From the NCBI GenBank assembly GCA_907163375.1, contig CAJQUW010003434.1, forward strand, positions 124,001 through 188,000: 64,000 nt of DNA, read 5' to 3'. Under the pieces are notes generated by a model. That model did not search any database, was not told the DNA's origin, and worked only from the letters and a program-made list of their open reading frames with translations. A program made the position numbers and the translations under genes. Shown here piece after piece: positions 54,243 through 64,000 of this stretch (position 1 is the stretch's first letter; the number at the start of each line of letters is the position of its first letter). This stretch comes from Prostheceraeus crozeri. Taxonomy: Eukaryota > Platyhelminthes > Polycladida > Euryleptidae.

Positions 54243-55519
54243 ATGGAGTGTAAAACTTCCGGTTTTTGTTTGTTCGATCAACAAGCCATACAGACAGATA
54301 TTCTTAGTTCAAGTATTGTAGATTATCATCCTCGAACAGCTGAGAATGCTGGCCCATTGAATTTGTTATTCCTGGTGGTAGTGATGACTACATAGATTTG
54401 AGTTATGCGATGCTTGATTTGAGGTTTAGAATTCAGCAAGCAGATGGAACTGCTATTGACGATGCACATAAAGTTGGACTGAACAATTTACCATTGACTA
54501 CATTACTTCGCGATGTTTCTCTAACGATTGGAGAGCAGCAGGTGGAAGGTGGTCAAAGCGATTATCCCTATAAATCATATTTCAATCATGTATCACAGTT
54601 TCATCCAGCAGCACAAAAAAGTCATATGGAAGCCATGGGATGGTACAGAGATGAAGCAGGAAAATTTGATGTTGAAACAAACAGTGGCTTTGTAAAGCGA
54701 TCTGCTATGATTAAAGATAGTAGAGTATGTCAGCTATATGGTCCGCTGAATTTAGACTTCTTTAGACAGTCAAAGTTTTTACTCTGTAATACCAGCATGC
54801 GACTCAAGCTGACATTGAATAAGCCTGAATTTGCGCTGAATGCATTTGCTAAAGTTGACAATTTTAGAATTCATGTGGAAGATATTGCACTTTACATTCG
54901 TCGAGTAGTACCGAATCCAAGTGTCATTAGAGGGCATGCTGAAGGCCTTAACCGCCAAAATGCCATTTACCCCGTTCAGCATACAAAGCTTCTCACCTTT
55001 ACAATTCCGAAAGATCAAAAGAGTTTCATGAAAGATGGCCTCTTTCCATCGGAAGCACCGAAGCTCCTCATGGTGGCAATGGTTGAAAATGATGCATTTA
55101 ATGGTAATATAAAGAAGAATCCTTTCAATTTTAAACACAATCAGTTAAGTGAAATTGCTTTACGTGTAAATGGTGTGAGTCATCCTGGTCCACCCTACAA
55201 ACCAGATTTTGCTTCGGATCAATTTATGCGCAGTTATGTTGATTTTATGGATGTCTTTGGCTTTTACAATACGGATGACACCAACGGACTGACTATGAAA
55301 GAGTTTAAGAGTGGATATACTATTGATGCATTTGATTTGACTGCTGACAGCGATATTAGTGCACCCTATCGTCAAGCGAACGTGCCTCATAATATTCGTT
55401 TGGATTTGACGTTCAAAAGAACACTAGCTGAGACGATCAATGTATTAATTTATGCAGTTTTCGATTCAAATATTGAAATTACAAAGTATCGTGACGTGAT
55501 TCTTCAGTATAATCGTTAA
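54243..55519 (+). CDS. Major capsid protein candidate (double-jelly-roll type), frameshifted
   Basis: The start frame (MECKTSGFCLFDQQAI) stops at 54,395. The rest of the protein, from about 54,355 to 55,519, is in a second frame and includes GGSDDYIDLSYAML and LTIGEQQVEGGQSDYPYKSY. A long remainder follows, including FYNTDDTNGLTMKEF. Layout and motifs match the abundant invertebrate homologues regarded as the capsid protein of adintovirus/Polinton-like elements. The break is at a short run of Cs near 54,353. Combined length is about 425 residues. It abuts the protease gene. Confidence 0.8.
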
Positions 55520-55980
55520 TGAGTTGGTTGACTGCTGACGATATTAAGACTAAAGTGCAGCGTAATGCAGACGAAGCGACGTTGAAAGCTTTCGATAATG
55601 TCTATTCACTCGATACCTTACCACCTGCAGTAAATCACTATCCCATCTTTATTGTGCTAAACACTCATTCACAGAATTTAGGCGGTGAGCATTGGAAAGC
55701 GATCTTTATTGGAGAAGACCGACGTGGTGAACTATTTGACTCTCTTGCTCAACCTCCAAATATACCAACACAGCAGTGGTTGAGAAAACATACGCGTCAA
55801 TATCAGCGAAATGAACGCATACTACAACATCCACTTTCATCAACGTGTGGTGCTTTTGTACTGTACTTCATCTTAAGACGTTTACATGTATCTCGATTTG
55901 CATCTGTTATTCAAAACTTTTCATGTAATCCATCCTCTAATGAAAAAATGATTTGTAAGTTCTATCATGATTTGAAATAA
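55519..55980 (+). CDS. Adenain-type cysteine protease
   Basis: 153 residues, intact. The catalytic set is readable: His in GGEHWKAIF, Asp in GELFDSL, Gln in ILQHPLSS and Cys in STCGAFVLYF. This family matures capsid proteins in adenoviruses, Polintons and adintoviruses. The ATG overlaps the capsid stop (TAATG), indicating a coupled operon-like transcript. Confidence 0.85.
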   Translation: MSWLTADDIKTKVQRNADEATLKAFDNVYSLDTLPPAVNHYPIFIVLNTHSQNLGGEHWKAIFIGEDRRGELFDSLAQPPNIPTQQWLRKHTRQYQRNERILQHPLSSTCGAFVLYFILRRLHVSRFASVIQNFSCNPSSNEKMICKFYHDLK

Positions 55981-56007
55981 AAACATCATGTTGGAAAAAA
56001 TTGTTTT

Positions 56008-56553
56008 TCATTTTACAATCCGCTGGGTACGTACATACTCAATGAGATAGTCTAGGATCATATTTGCTTGTACATGAGATTTTAGTCCAGTAATGATCAC
56101 TTTACTATTATGAAAGATTGCCACATGCACAGGTAACCAACAACTAATGAGAGCTGCAGGAAAAAGTTCGGGTTCATAACACAAACTGTAACTGCTGGTA
56201 CGAATCTTCAAAAATGATAGACTGTCACTCAATTGAGTAGAGATCACCATATTGTCCACAGTCAGATTCGACATCACACACCTCTCCCTCTTCCATATCC
56301 GACGTAGTAGTCTTTGTAGCTCTAAGCGCATTGACTGCGCCGATGAATGAGAAAGGGCGCCGAGAATCTGTACAGTCCCATTTGGGAAGAGTTGAAGATT
56401 CCGTGAATTGTTCATCTTCACCACTAACATTTGAGGACGGCCCGGGTAATACTTGCTGTTTGGAAGCTGTTGGTGTAATGTTGTGAGATCGATTTTGGTG
56501 TAGAGTCTGAAGCGACGGAGAATGTTGACGATGTTGTAGTGATGGCGCTTCAT
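56008..56553 (-). CDS. TATA-binding-protein-like viral protein
   Basis: The minus-strand frame continues open to 56,697; the ATG at 56,553 was chosen to avoid overlap with unrelated codons. Two pseudo-repeats are visible: NLQLFPNGTVQILGALSHSS in the first half, and YEPELFPAALI followed by IFHNSKVIITGLKSHVQAN in the second. F-x2-G-x-V-x-I-x-G plus the YEPELFP box are hallmarks of the TBP saddle fold. Large DNA viruses are known to encode TBP-like factors, and a role in late viral transcription is plausible. It lies tail-to-tail with the protease gene. Confidence 0.65.
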   Translation of the reverse strand: MKRHHYNIVNILRRFRLYTKIDLTTLHQQLPNSKYYPGRPQMLVVKMNNSRNLQLFPNGTVQILGALSHSSAQSMRLELQRLLRRIWKRERCVMSNLTVDNMVISTQLSDSLSFLKIRTSSYSLCYEPELFPAALISCWLPVHVAIFHNSKVIITGLKSHVQANMILDYLIEYVRTQRIVK

Positions 56554-56875
56554 GATGAAAGAATGAGTAAATTGAGCGATGTACCTTCCTTTTATACTTT
56601 TCCCAACTACCTTGATGAAATGTGAAGTTAGTATGAAGTTGGGAATGATAGAGTTGAATTCGCCGATTGTTGACGCGCAGCCAGATGCGATTTCCAATAC
56701 GTGAATGTCTTTTCATATAGAAGTATTTCAAGTCCTTCATGATATGATGTAGAGATTGAAAATGACGATAAGATAAAGCAAACTCTCTTCTCACATTTCC
56801 AGTTGAATCTTTGAAATAGACGTTTCGATCATGATCCGTTTCAATACGTTGTAGGGAATCTAATTTCCAACTCAT
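56225..56875 (-). CDS. Viral duplicated-family protein A with acidic tail
   Basis: 216 residues. The first 110 or so (WKLDSLQRIETDHDRNVYFK, then FQSLHHIMKDLKYF and a WEKYKRKVHRSI motif) are paralogous to the neighbouring gene at 56,898-57,254. The C-terminal part is Ser/Thr-rich and then acidic (DMEEGEVCDVESDCG). The region 56,225-56,553 overlaps the TBP-like frame on the same strand in another frame. Family unknown. Confidence 0.55.
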   Translation of the reverse strand: MSWKLDSLQRIETDHDRNVYFKDSTGNVRREFALSYRHFQSLHHIMKDLKYFYMKRHSRIGNRIWLRVNNRRIQLYHSQLHTNFTFHQGSWEKYKRKVHRSIYSFFHHEAPSLQHRQHSPSLQTLHQNRSHNITPTASKQQVLPGPSSNVSGEDEQFTESSTLPKWDCTDSRRPFSFIGAVNALRATKTTTSDMEEGEVCDVESDCGQYGDLYSIE

Positions 56876-56897
56876 GATGTGTAGTAGTCATGTCTGA

Positions 56898-57254
56898 TTA
56901 AGATTTGCATAGTAGGGCGATGAACTCACGACGAATAAATGTCATGATGGAGCGATGTATATATCTTCTATACTTCTCCCAATTGTATTTGCGAAATGAG
57001 AAACAGTTTGCGGAATGAGAATGGTAGATTTGAATTTCATTTCTGTAATGTTGAAGCCAAACTTGATCACCCAAGGAGATGAATCTTAATGTTTCAAAAT
57101 ATTCCAAATCCCTCATGATATCATTGAGGTTGACAAATTGTCGCCATGTTAATGTAATTCCTCTTGATGTATGACCATGAGAATTTTTGAAATGTACGTT
57201 TCCATCACGATCAACTCTGATATATTGTAGAGAGTCCAAAATCCAAGTCTTCAT
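56898..57254 (-). CDS. Viral duplicated-family protein B
   Basis: About 118 residues starting MKTWILDSLQYIRV. It shares with protein A the blocks LDSLQ-I, D-D-NV-FK, R-F-L-IM-DL-YF, WL--N-IQ-YHS and WEKY-R--HRSI. It lacks the acidic extension. The start at 57,254 aligns with the paralogue; an ATG four codons upstream is possible. It is divergent from the fibre-like gene, with only 35 bases between starts, so the two probably share a promoter. Confidence 0.6.
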   Translation of the reverse strand: MKTWILDSLQYIRVDRDGNVHFKNSHGHTSRGITLTWRQFVNLNDIMRDLEYFETLRFISLGDQVWLQHYRNEIQIYHSHSANCFSFRKYNWEKYRRYIHRSIMTFIRREFIALLCKS

Positions 57255-57289
57255 GATGTTATGCAAAGTTGCAGATTAGCAATATAAAA

Positions 57290-58687
57290 ATGTCGTTTTA
57301 TCATATTTTGCTTAGCAATGCGGCTACAAAGAGATTTACTAGTAATCGAGCTGCACTCTTTTCTACTCCCATTGATCATGCACAACAGCTAAATGGGAAT
57401 TGGGAAGTGGGTGTCACTCAACTTGTTTATAGCAACTGTGTCTATACTTTTGATCATGAGGTGATGACTATTAATATGAGGCGTACAGCTGCTTATCAAT
57501 GTGAAAAGGGGTGCCGAGTATACATTCCACAGTGGCCAAAGAAAGATCTCTTATCATGTAAAAAGTTTATATATGATTTCTTGAATAAAGCGAGTAAACA
57601 TATTGTCCAATTTACTCCGCACAATGATGATTATAATTATGTACATCATGTAGTTGAGAAAGATTGGATTGTTGGTTTAAGTCCAAGTTTAAGAAATGAT
57701 TTAGGTTACCTCGCTAGCGCCTTGACAAGCTATGATAATTTTAACGTTAATTACCACATAAGTGGCCATAAACAGTTAATATATCGAGAGGAAGCTTATT
57801 ATGTAGATCTTATTCCAAGAAATGAGAAGACGTTGGTGAAGAAGATTGTGATTAAGCCAAGAAAGACAAACATGACTCCTGAAACATTATTGAAGAAATT
57901 TAATTATCTCCTTCGAGTTGATGGTAAACAAGTGGCAACATTGACTTATATTAAATCATCTAATCATATTGCAATAAGCAAATTAAATGATGATGATCTA
58001 GTATTAGTTTGTTCAAAAGATTTTCATCAGTTCTTGCGACATCGTTCTGCAGCTGTTCATGGAAAATCTGATATGCAACATTTACCATGTGAAAGGTCAA
58101 ATCAATTTGATACAGAATGGTCCGTATCTTTATACAGAAAGTGTGTAGAGCCTTTAGGTGGTATCTTACATGAAACAAGAGTGTTGATGCCTCGCATTAT
58201 TACTTCGGTTAAATTGGTTGTAGATTATTTAAATGAAGTGATTAATGACCAACATATTTCATTTTCTGAAAAAGAAGGTACTTTGTCTCTCATTATAAGT
58301 GGAAAAGGTATTGAACTAATTATGGATAAAACTCTAATGGACATTTTGGGTTTTGATCAAAATATCTTTAAAAGTGGTACTGTAACCAAAGCTAGCGCAG
58401 ACATGTCGCTATCGCGTCGTATTAACTATTTTCAGATATATTCCAATATTGGTGAAGATGTACGTGTGGGAGATGTTGAAGCTCCATTGCTAGCAATGAT
58501 ACCATACCAGCCAAAAAGCTGCAGTATTTTATCTGAGCATACTTTCAAGAAAGTGCATTATACAAAGCTGAAATCGAACTACATCCCACAAATTGATATT
58601 GCCATTTATGACGATGCTGGTGCGTTGATCCCTTTTCATAAAGATGCTGTGACAAGTATCACACTCCATTTCCGAATGAAGAGTTAA
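57290..58687 (+). CDS. Fibre/penton-like virion protein 1
   Basis: About 465 residues, intact. The N-terminal module SFYHILLSNAATKRF with QLNGNWEVGVTQLVYSN matches a motif common to virion proteins encoded beside the capsid gene in adintovirus/Polinton-like elements. Later parts are beta-rich with VLMPRIITSVKLVVDYLNEV and a C-terminal DIAIYDDAGALIPFH that resembles the end of such proteins. Likely an exposed virion component. An inverted second copy is at 61,936-63,334. Confidence 0.7.
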   Translation: MSFYHILLSNAATKRFTSNRAALFSTPIDHAQQLNGNWEVGVTQLVYSNCVYTFDHEVMTINMRRTAAYQCEKGCRVYIPQWPKKDLLSCKKFIYDFLNKASKHIVQFTPHNDDYNYVHHVVEKDWIVGLSPSLRNDLGYLASALTSYDNFNVNYHISGHKQLIYREEAYYVDLIPRNEKTLVKKIVIKPRKTNMTPETLLKKFNYLLRVDGKQVATLTYIKSSNHIAISKLNDDDLVLVCSKDFHQFLRHRSAAVHGKSDMQHLPCERSNQFDTEWSVSLYRKCVEPLGGILHETRVLMPRIITSVKLVVDYLNEVINDQHISFSEKEGTLSLIISGKGIELIMDKTLMDILGFDQNIFKSGTVTKASADMSLSRRINYFQIYSNIGEDVRVGDVEAPLLAMIPYQPKSCSILSEHTFKKVHYTKLKSNYIPQIDIAIYDDAGALIPFHKDAVTSITLHFRMKS

Positions 58688-58726
58688 TGCAAACGTATGC
58701 TAATATATTTTTCCAATGTGAATAAT

Positions 58727-60249
58727 ATGGAAAGTGAAAATAAGGACTCGTTTCTAATCTACTTGCCCAGTAATGCTTCTATGAATAAATTTCCCAAAAA
58801 TAAACCATCAGACTATCGAGTAGAATTAAATCGGCCACTGCATTTAGAAGGTGAATGGGAGGTTGGCGTTTCTAGTATTTGCTATGATAGCAATATTCAG
58901 AATGTGAATGATTTGGAAGAAATGATATTGACTCCTCGCACCCATGATGGAATAACGATGAATAATGCATTTCAGTTCCCATACAATTTAACATCAGATG
59001 GAAAGTGGAACTATGAATGGATTCAGATAAAATCAGATTCTTATGAACCATTTGGGAATGAGAAAATTATTAAGGCATTCAACAGTGGTAATACTTCCAT
59101 CATGAAGAATAAAAATCAGAAAGCTTATGAGTTTACTATCTATCGTTGGAGTGGGAGACAGTTCCTCCGCTTTCATTCTTTTACTAAAGGTCTTACGCTG
59201 AGGTTGGATAGTGAATTCTATCCACATCTTGGTTTTGGTCATGGACTACATCTAACGTCAATTGCTACTGCAAATGTTAAAAAGTTTATTCAAATCGAAT
59301 CAACAAATTTCATTATAGATTTAAAATATTTGATGAAGATGTTGTAGAATGCGAAGAACGCATCATTTTGAAAAAGCGTGGTGTTCAACCTTTATCACTT
59401 ATTGAGTTAGTAAAACGATGGAATGAGACTGTGGGTAAGATGTATGGAGAGAAAATTATGGCGGACAAAAATAAGTTGGTTATTCAGAAATATAATGACA
59501 AACTTACAGTTTATTTCTCTCCAACCTTGCGTCATTTTGTAAGACATTATACACCTATTATTGGAAGCGGTGTGGTGTACGCTTCTCATGAATATCACAC
59601 TAAAGCTGATTCAGTTAATGATGAATGGTGGGTGGACATCTATGGTGATCGCATCAAGAAAATTTACCAGTCTTATGAAGAATCTAAAGTTGCTATCAAT
59701 ATAATGCCGCGTCTATATCATACAGTTGAAAGCTTCATTCATGTAGTAAATCCTTATATACAACAGAAGTTGAAGCATGTGATGAAAAGTAAATATGATG
59801 TAAAGACACACCACATTTCGTTTTCAATTGAAAATCAACGCGTTGTTCTGAGACTGGGTGATGACATTCAATGTCAATTGAGTAAAAATTTGAAAAAACT
59901 CTTTGGTTTTTCAATGCTACTACAAACTGTGTTTGCTGCTGCGCATACGATTGGTATAGAAACACCAATGACACTTGATAAACATGAACAGCACCTTTAC
60001 ATTCAAAGTGATTTGATTCTACCTATTTCTGTTGGTGAGAAAAAAGAATACATTTTACGTGATTTCATTCATGATAAAGACGCTTCATATGGAATAGTCG
60101 AGAAGATGTTTGAATCTATTTTCTATCATCCCGTCGTCAAACAAACTATACCCTCTATTGCTATCAAAATTACCAATGGTTTACAAGAGTGCATCCACGT
60201 GAAAGATACTAAATCCCTCATAACGTTAGTGTTTCGGAAAACAAAGTGA
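58727..60249 (+). CDS. Fibre/penton-like virion protein 2, frameshifted
   Basis: The N-terminus DSFLIYLPSNASMNKFPKNK with LEGEWEVGVSSICYD is the same module as in protein 1. The first frame ends at 59,347. The continuation (KKRGVQPLSLIELVKRW onward, ending LITLVFRKTK) is in another frame to 60,249. The break is at a run of As near 59,283. The inverted copy has one more A there and is uninterrupted at that point. Confidence 0.7.
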
Positions 60250-60332
60250 AGTCACTTTATACAAACATTTAGTGAAATTTTGTACATGATGTGAAAGCAA
60301 TAGACTTTCTAAGTATAACAAGGTCTATGGCT

Positions 60333-61896
60333 TCACATTTTTGTACATAATTTCAATAATGTAGTATAAAGAATTAACTTTGTTTTCCGAAACACTAACG
60401 TTATGAGGGATTTAGAATCTTTCACATGGATGCACTCTTGTAAACCATTGGTAATTTTGATAGCAATAGAGGGTATAGTTTGTTTGACGACGGGATGATA
60501 GAAAAATAGATTCAAACATCTTCTCGACTATTCCATATGAAGCGTCTTTATCATGAATGAAATCACGTAAAATGTATTCTTTTTTCTCGCCAACAGAAAT
60601 AGGTAGAATCAAATCACTTTGAATGTAAAGGTGCTGTTCATGTTTATCAAGTGTCATTGGTGTTTCAATACCAATCGTATGCGCAGCAGCAAACACAGTT
60701 TGTAGCATTGAAAAACCAAAGAGTATTTTCAAATTTTTACTCAATTGACATTGAATGTCATCACCCAGTTTCAGAACAACGCGTTGATTTTCAATTGAAA
60801 ACGAAATGTGGTGTGTCTTTACATCATATTTACATTTCATCACATGCTTCAACTTCTGTTGTATATAAGGATTTACTACATGAATGAAGCTTTCAACTGT
60901 ATGATATAGACGCGGCATTATATTGATAGCAACTTTAGATTCTTCATAAGACTGGTAAATTTTCTTGATGCGATCGCCATAGATGTCCACCCACCATTCA
61001 TCATTAACTGAATCAGCTTTAGTGTGATATTCATGAGAAGCATACACCACACCGCTTCCAATAATAGGTGTATAATGTCTTACAAAATGACGCAAGGTTG
61101 GAGAGAAATAAACTGTAAGTTTGTCATTATATTTCTGAATAACCAACTTATTTTTGTCCGCCATAATTTTCTCTCCATACTTCTTACCCACAGTCTCATT
61201 CCATCGTTTTACTAACTCAATAAGTGATAAAGGTTGAACACCACGCTTTTTCAAAATGATGCGTTCTTCGCATTCTACAACATCTTCATCAAATATTTTA
61301 AATCTATAATGAAAATTGTTGATTCGATTTGAATAAACTTTTTTAACATTTGCAGTAGCAATTGACGTTAGATGTAGTCCATGACCAAAACCAAGATGTG
61401 GATAGAATTCACTATCCAACCTCAGCGTAAGACCTTTAGTAAAAGAATGAAAGCGGAGGAACTGTCTCCCACTCCAATGATAGATAGTAAACTCATAAGC
61501 TTTCTGATTTTTATTCTTCATGATGGAAGTATTACCACTGTTGAATGCCTTAATAATTTTCTCATTCCCAAATGGCTCATAAGAATCTGATTTTATCTGA
61601 ATCCATTCATAGTTCCACTTTCCATCTGATGTTAAATTGTATGGGAACTGAAATGCATTATTCATCGTTATTCCATCATGGGTGCGAGGAGTCAATATCA
61701 TTTCTTCCAAATCATTCACATTCTGAATATTGCTATCATAGCAAATACTAGAAACGCCAACCTCCCATTCACCTTCTAAATGCAGTGGCCGATTTAATTC
61801 TACTCGATAGTCTGATGGTTTATTTTTGGGAAATTTATTCATAGAAGCATTACTGGGCAAGTAGATTAGAAACGAGTCCTTATTTTCACTTTCCAT
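60333..61896 (-). pseudogene. Inverted copy of fibre-like protein 2
   Basis: It matches 58,727-60,249 with a few substitutions and one 3-base deletion. It is open where the first copy is broken. It has its own break at a T/A run near 60,505, which shifts the last 40 residues. The stop after FRKTK present in the first copy is replaced here by Leu, extending the end by 13 residues to 60,333. Confidence 0.8.
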
Positions 61897-61935
61897 ATTA
61901 TTCACATTGGAAAAATATATTAGCATACGTTTGCA

Positions 61936-63334
61936 TTAACTCTTCATTCGGAAATGGAGTGTGATACTTGTCACAGCATCTTTATGAAAAGGAATCAACG
62001 CACCAGCATCGTCATAAATGGCAATATCAATTTGTGGGATGTAGTTTGATTTCAGCTTTGTATAATGCACTTTCTTGAAAGTATGCTCAGATAAAATACT
62101 GCAGCTTTTTTGGCTGGTATGGTATCATTGCTAGCAATGGAGCTTCAACATCTCCCACACGTACATCTTCACCAATATTGGAATATATCTGAAAATAGTT
62201 AATACGACGCGATAGCGACATGTCTGCGCTAGCTTTGGTTACAGTACCACTTTTAAAGATATTTTGATCAAAACCCAAAATGTCCATTAGAGTTTTATCC
62301 ATAATTAGTTCAATACCTTTTCCACTTATAGTGAGAGACAAAGTACCTTCTTTTCAGAAAATGAAATATGTTGCTCATTAATCACTTCATTTAAATAATC
62401 TACAACCAATTTAACCGAAGTAATAATGCGAGGCATCAACACTCTTGTTTCATGTAAGATACCACCTAAAGGCTCTACACACTTTCTGTATAAAGATACG
62501 GCCCATTCTGTATCAAATTGATTTGACCTTTCACATGGTAAATGTTGCATATCAGATTTTCCATGAACAGCTGCAGAACGATGTCGTAAGAACTGATGAA
62601 AATCTTTTGAACAAACTAATACTAGATCATCATCATTTAATTTGCTTATTGCAATATGATTAGATGATTTAATATAAGTCAATGTTGCCACTTGTTTACC
62701 ATCAACTCGAAGGAGATAATTAAATTTCTTCAATAATGTTTCAGGAGTCATGTTTGTCTTTCTTGGCTTAATCACAATCTTCTTCACCAACGTCTTCTCA
62801 TTTCTTGGAATAAGATCTACATAATAAGCTTCCTCTCGATATATTAACTGTTTATGACCACTTATGTGGTAATTAACGTTAAAATTATCATAGCTTGTTA
62901 AGGCGCTAGCGAGGTAGCCTAAATCATTTCTTAAACTTGGACTTAAACCAACAATCCAATCTTTCTCAACTACATGATGTACATAATTATAATCATCATT
63001 GTGCGGAGTAAATTGGACAATATGTTTACACGCTTTATTCAAGAAATCATATATAAACTTTTTACATGATAAGAGATCTTTCTTTGGCCACTGTGGAATG
63101 TATACTCGGCACCCCTTTTTCACATTGATAAGCAGCTGTACGCCTCATATTAATAGTCATCACCTCATGATCAAAAGTATAGACACAGTTGCTATAAACA
63201 AGTTGAGTGACACCCACTTCCCAATTTCCATTTAGCTGTTGTGCATGATCAATGGGAGTAGAAAAGAGTGCGGCTCGATTACTAGTAAATCTCTTTGTAG
63301 CCGCATTGCTAAGCAAAATATGATAAAACGACAT
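61936..63334 (-). pseudogene. Inverted copy of fibre-like protein 1
   Basis: It is colinear with 57,290-58,687 at high identity but broken by at least three single-base length changes: near 63,112 (A/G run after CEKG), near 62,335 and near 62,105. All lie in or beside short homopolymers. The first copy is intact at the same sites. Confidence 0.8.
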
Positions 63335-63369
63335 TTTTATATTGCTAATCTGCAACTTTGCATAACATC

Positions 63370-63777
63370 ATGAAGACTTGGATTTTGGACTCTCTACAAT
63401 ATATCAGAGTTGATCGTGATGGAAACGTACATTTCAAAAATTCTCATGGTCATACATCAAGAGGAATTACATTAACATGGCGACAATTTGTCAACCTCAA
63501 TGATATCATGAGGGATTTGGAATATTTTGAAACATTAAGATTCATCTCCTTGGGTGATCAAGTTTGGCTTCAACATTACAGAAATGAAATTCAAATCTAC
63601 CATTCTCATTCCGCAAACTGTTTCTCATTTCGCAAATACAATTGGGAGAAGTATAGAAGATACATACATCGCTCCATCATGACATTTATTCGTCGTGAGT
63701 TCATCGCCCTACTATGCAATCTTAATAGATATGTTACAGCCCAAGAGGTTGAAATAAGATTCCCTACAACATATTGA
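63370..63777 (+). CDS. Inverted copy of viral duplicated-family protein B
   Basis: It is identical to 56,898-57,254 for nearly its full length (MKTWILDSLQ through FIRREFIALLC). It then reads through into NLNRYVTAQEVEIRFPTTY because one A is missing and the sequence beyond has diverged. Downstream (63,740-64,000) a degraded version of protein A is visible. Confidence 0.7.
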   Translation: MKTWILDSLQYIRVDRDGNVHFKNSHGHTSRGITLTWRQFVNLNDIMRDLEYFETLRFISLGDQVWLQHYRNEIQIYHSHSANCFSFRKYNWEKYRRYIHRSIMTFIRREFIALLCNLNRYVTAQEVEIRFPTTY

Positions 63778-64000
63778 CACGGCTCATGATCGCAAACGTC
63801 TTTTCAAAGATACAACTGGAAATGTGAGAAGAGAGTATTTTATTTCACTTATCGTATTATAATCTCTTACATCCTATCATGGAAGGACATGAAATACTTC
63901 TATAGAAAAGAAATCAGTATTGAATCGCCTCTGGAGCGGTCACAACGGTCGGAATTCACTACTCCTCCAACTTCATCCTAATTACATTTAAAAGGAAGTT
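63740..64000 (+). pseudogene. Degraded inverted copy of viral protein A
   Basis: Pieces equal to DSTGNVRRE, MKDLKYFYMK and the downstream region can be followed to the window end, with indels and substitutions absent from the rest of the arm. Confidence 0.6.

Larger units (their letters stand above)
56630..64000. repeat. Large palindrome centred at about 60,314
   Basis: The left arm (about 56,630-60,305) and right arm (about 60,324 to the window end) are reverse complements. Between about 56,940 and 60,240 the arms differ by only occasional bases. Near the centre they differ clearly, around a TAGAC/GTCTA hairpin with a 17-base loop (60,306-60,322). Beyond 63,715 identity drops to very roughly 80-85% with indels. 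The right arm runs off the window. Confidence 0.92.

Noticed and set aside
48387..60249. Viral DNA polymerase B
   Set aside because: I looked for YxDTDS-type and other polymerase motifs in all open frames of the element and found none. Absence within the window does not prove absence from the element.
60651..61590. Plus-strand short frames in the right palindrome arm
   Set aside because: They mirror antisense frames of the fibre-like gene in the left arm and carry no independent signal.
1..64000. CRISPR arrays, tRNA and rRNA genes
   Set aside because: No spaced short-repeat array was seen, and I did not spot any cloverleaf or rRNA-like stretch by eye. A tRNA scan could still find one.

Overview
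The window is animal nuclear DNA, most likely from an arthropod or another invertebrate. It holds one split host gene buried in transposable elements, followed by an integrated virus-like element. All assignments come from reading the sequence; no database search was run.

Host gene. Seven minus-strand exons between 12,693 and 42,520 encode a RAD1 homologue, the checkpoint clamp subunit of the 9-1-1 complex. Splice sites and codon phases agree across every junction I could test. The first coding exon was not found. The gene covers about 30 kb because its introns are full of mobile elements.

Left flank (1-12.7 kb). A decayed P-superfamily transposase gene is split by a second P-superfamily insertion (2,152-10,867) with 28-bp inverted ends and an 8-bp target duplication. 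Inside that insertion sits a Penelope-like retroelement (PLE) with an N-terminal GIY-YIG nuclease. It is present as one full copy plus an identical 5'-truncated tandem copy.

RAD1 introns (13-42 kb). At 13.8-20.1 kb an RTE-like LINE is split by a canonical PLE, which is itself split by a GC-rich CR1/L2-like LINE. The PLE inverted repeats carry hammerhead ribozyme motifs. At 30.1-33.9 kb a Tc1/mariner element with 36-bp ends is split by an intron-containing pogo/Tigger element. Decayed LINE, PLE and mariner pieces fill most of the rest.

Virus-like element (about 47.2-64.0 kb, running off the window). The gene set is that of an adintovirus/Polinton-like element: packaging ATPase, chromodomain integrase, basic core protein, double-jelly-roll-type capsid protein, adenain-type protease and two fibre-like virion proteins. 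It also has a DEDDh exonuclease candidate, two RING proteins, a Cys-rich protein, a TBP-like protein and a duplicated gene pair. No DNA polymerase B is visible. Early genes seem to share a promoter with TATA and CCAAT boxes and a spliced ATG leader. From about 56.6 kb the sequence folds back at 60,314 into a palindrome with arms of more than 3.6 kb, so the fibre genes occur twice in opposite orientation. Nearly all breaks in the viral genes are single-base changes in or beside short homopolymers, so sequencing error and true decay cannot be told apart here.
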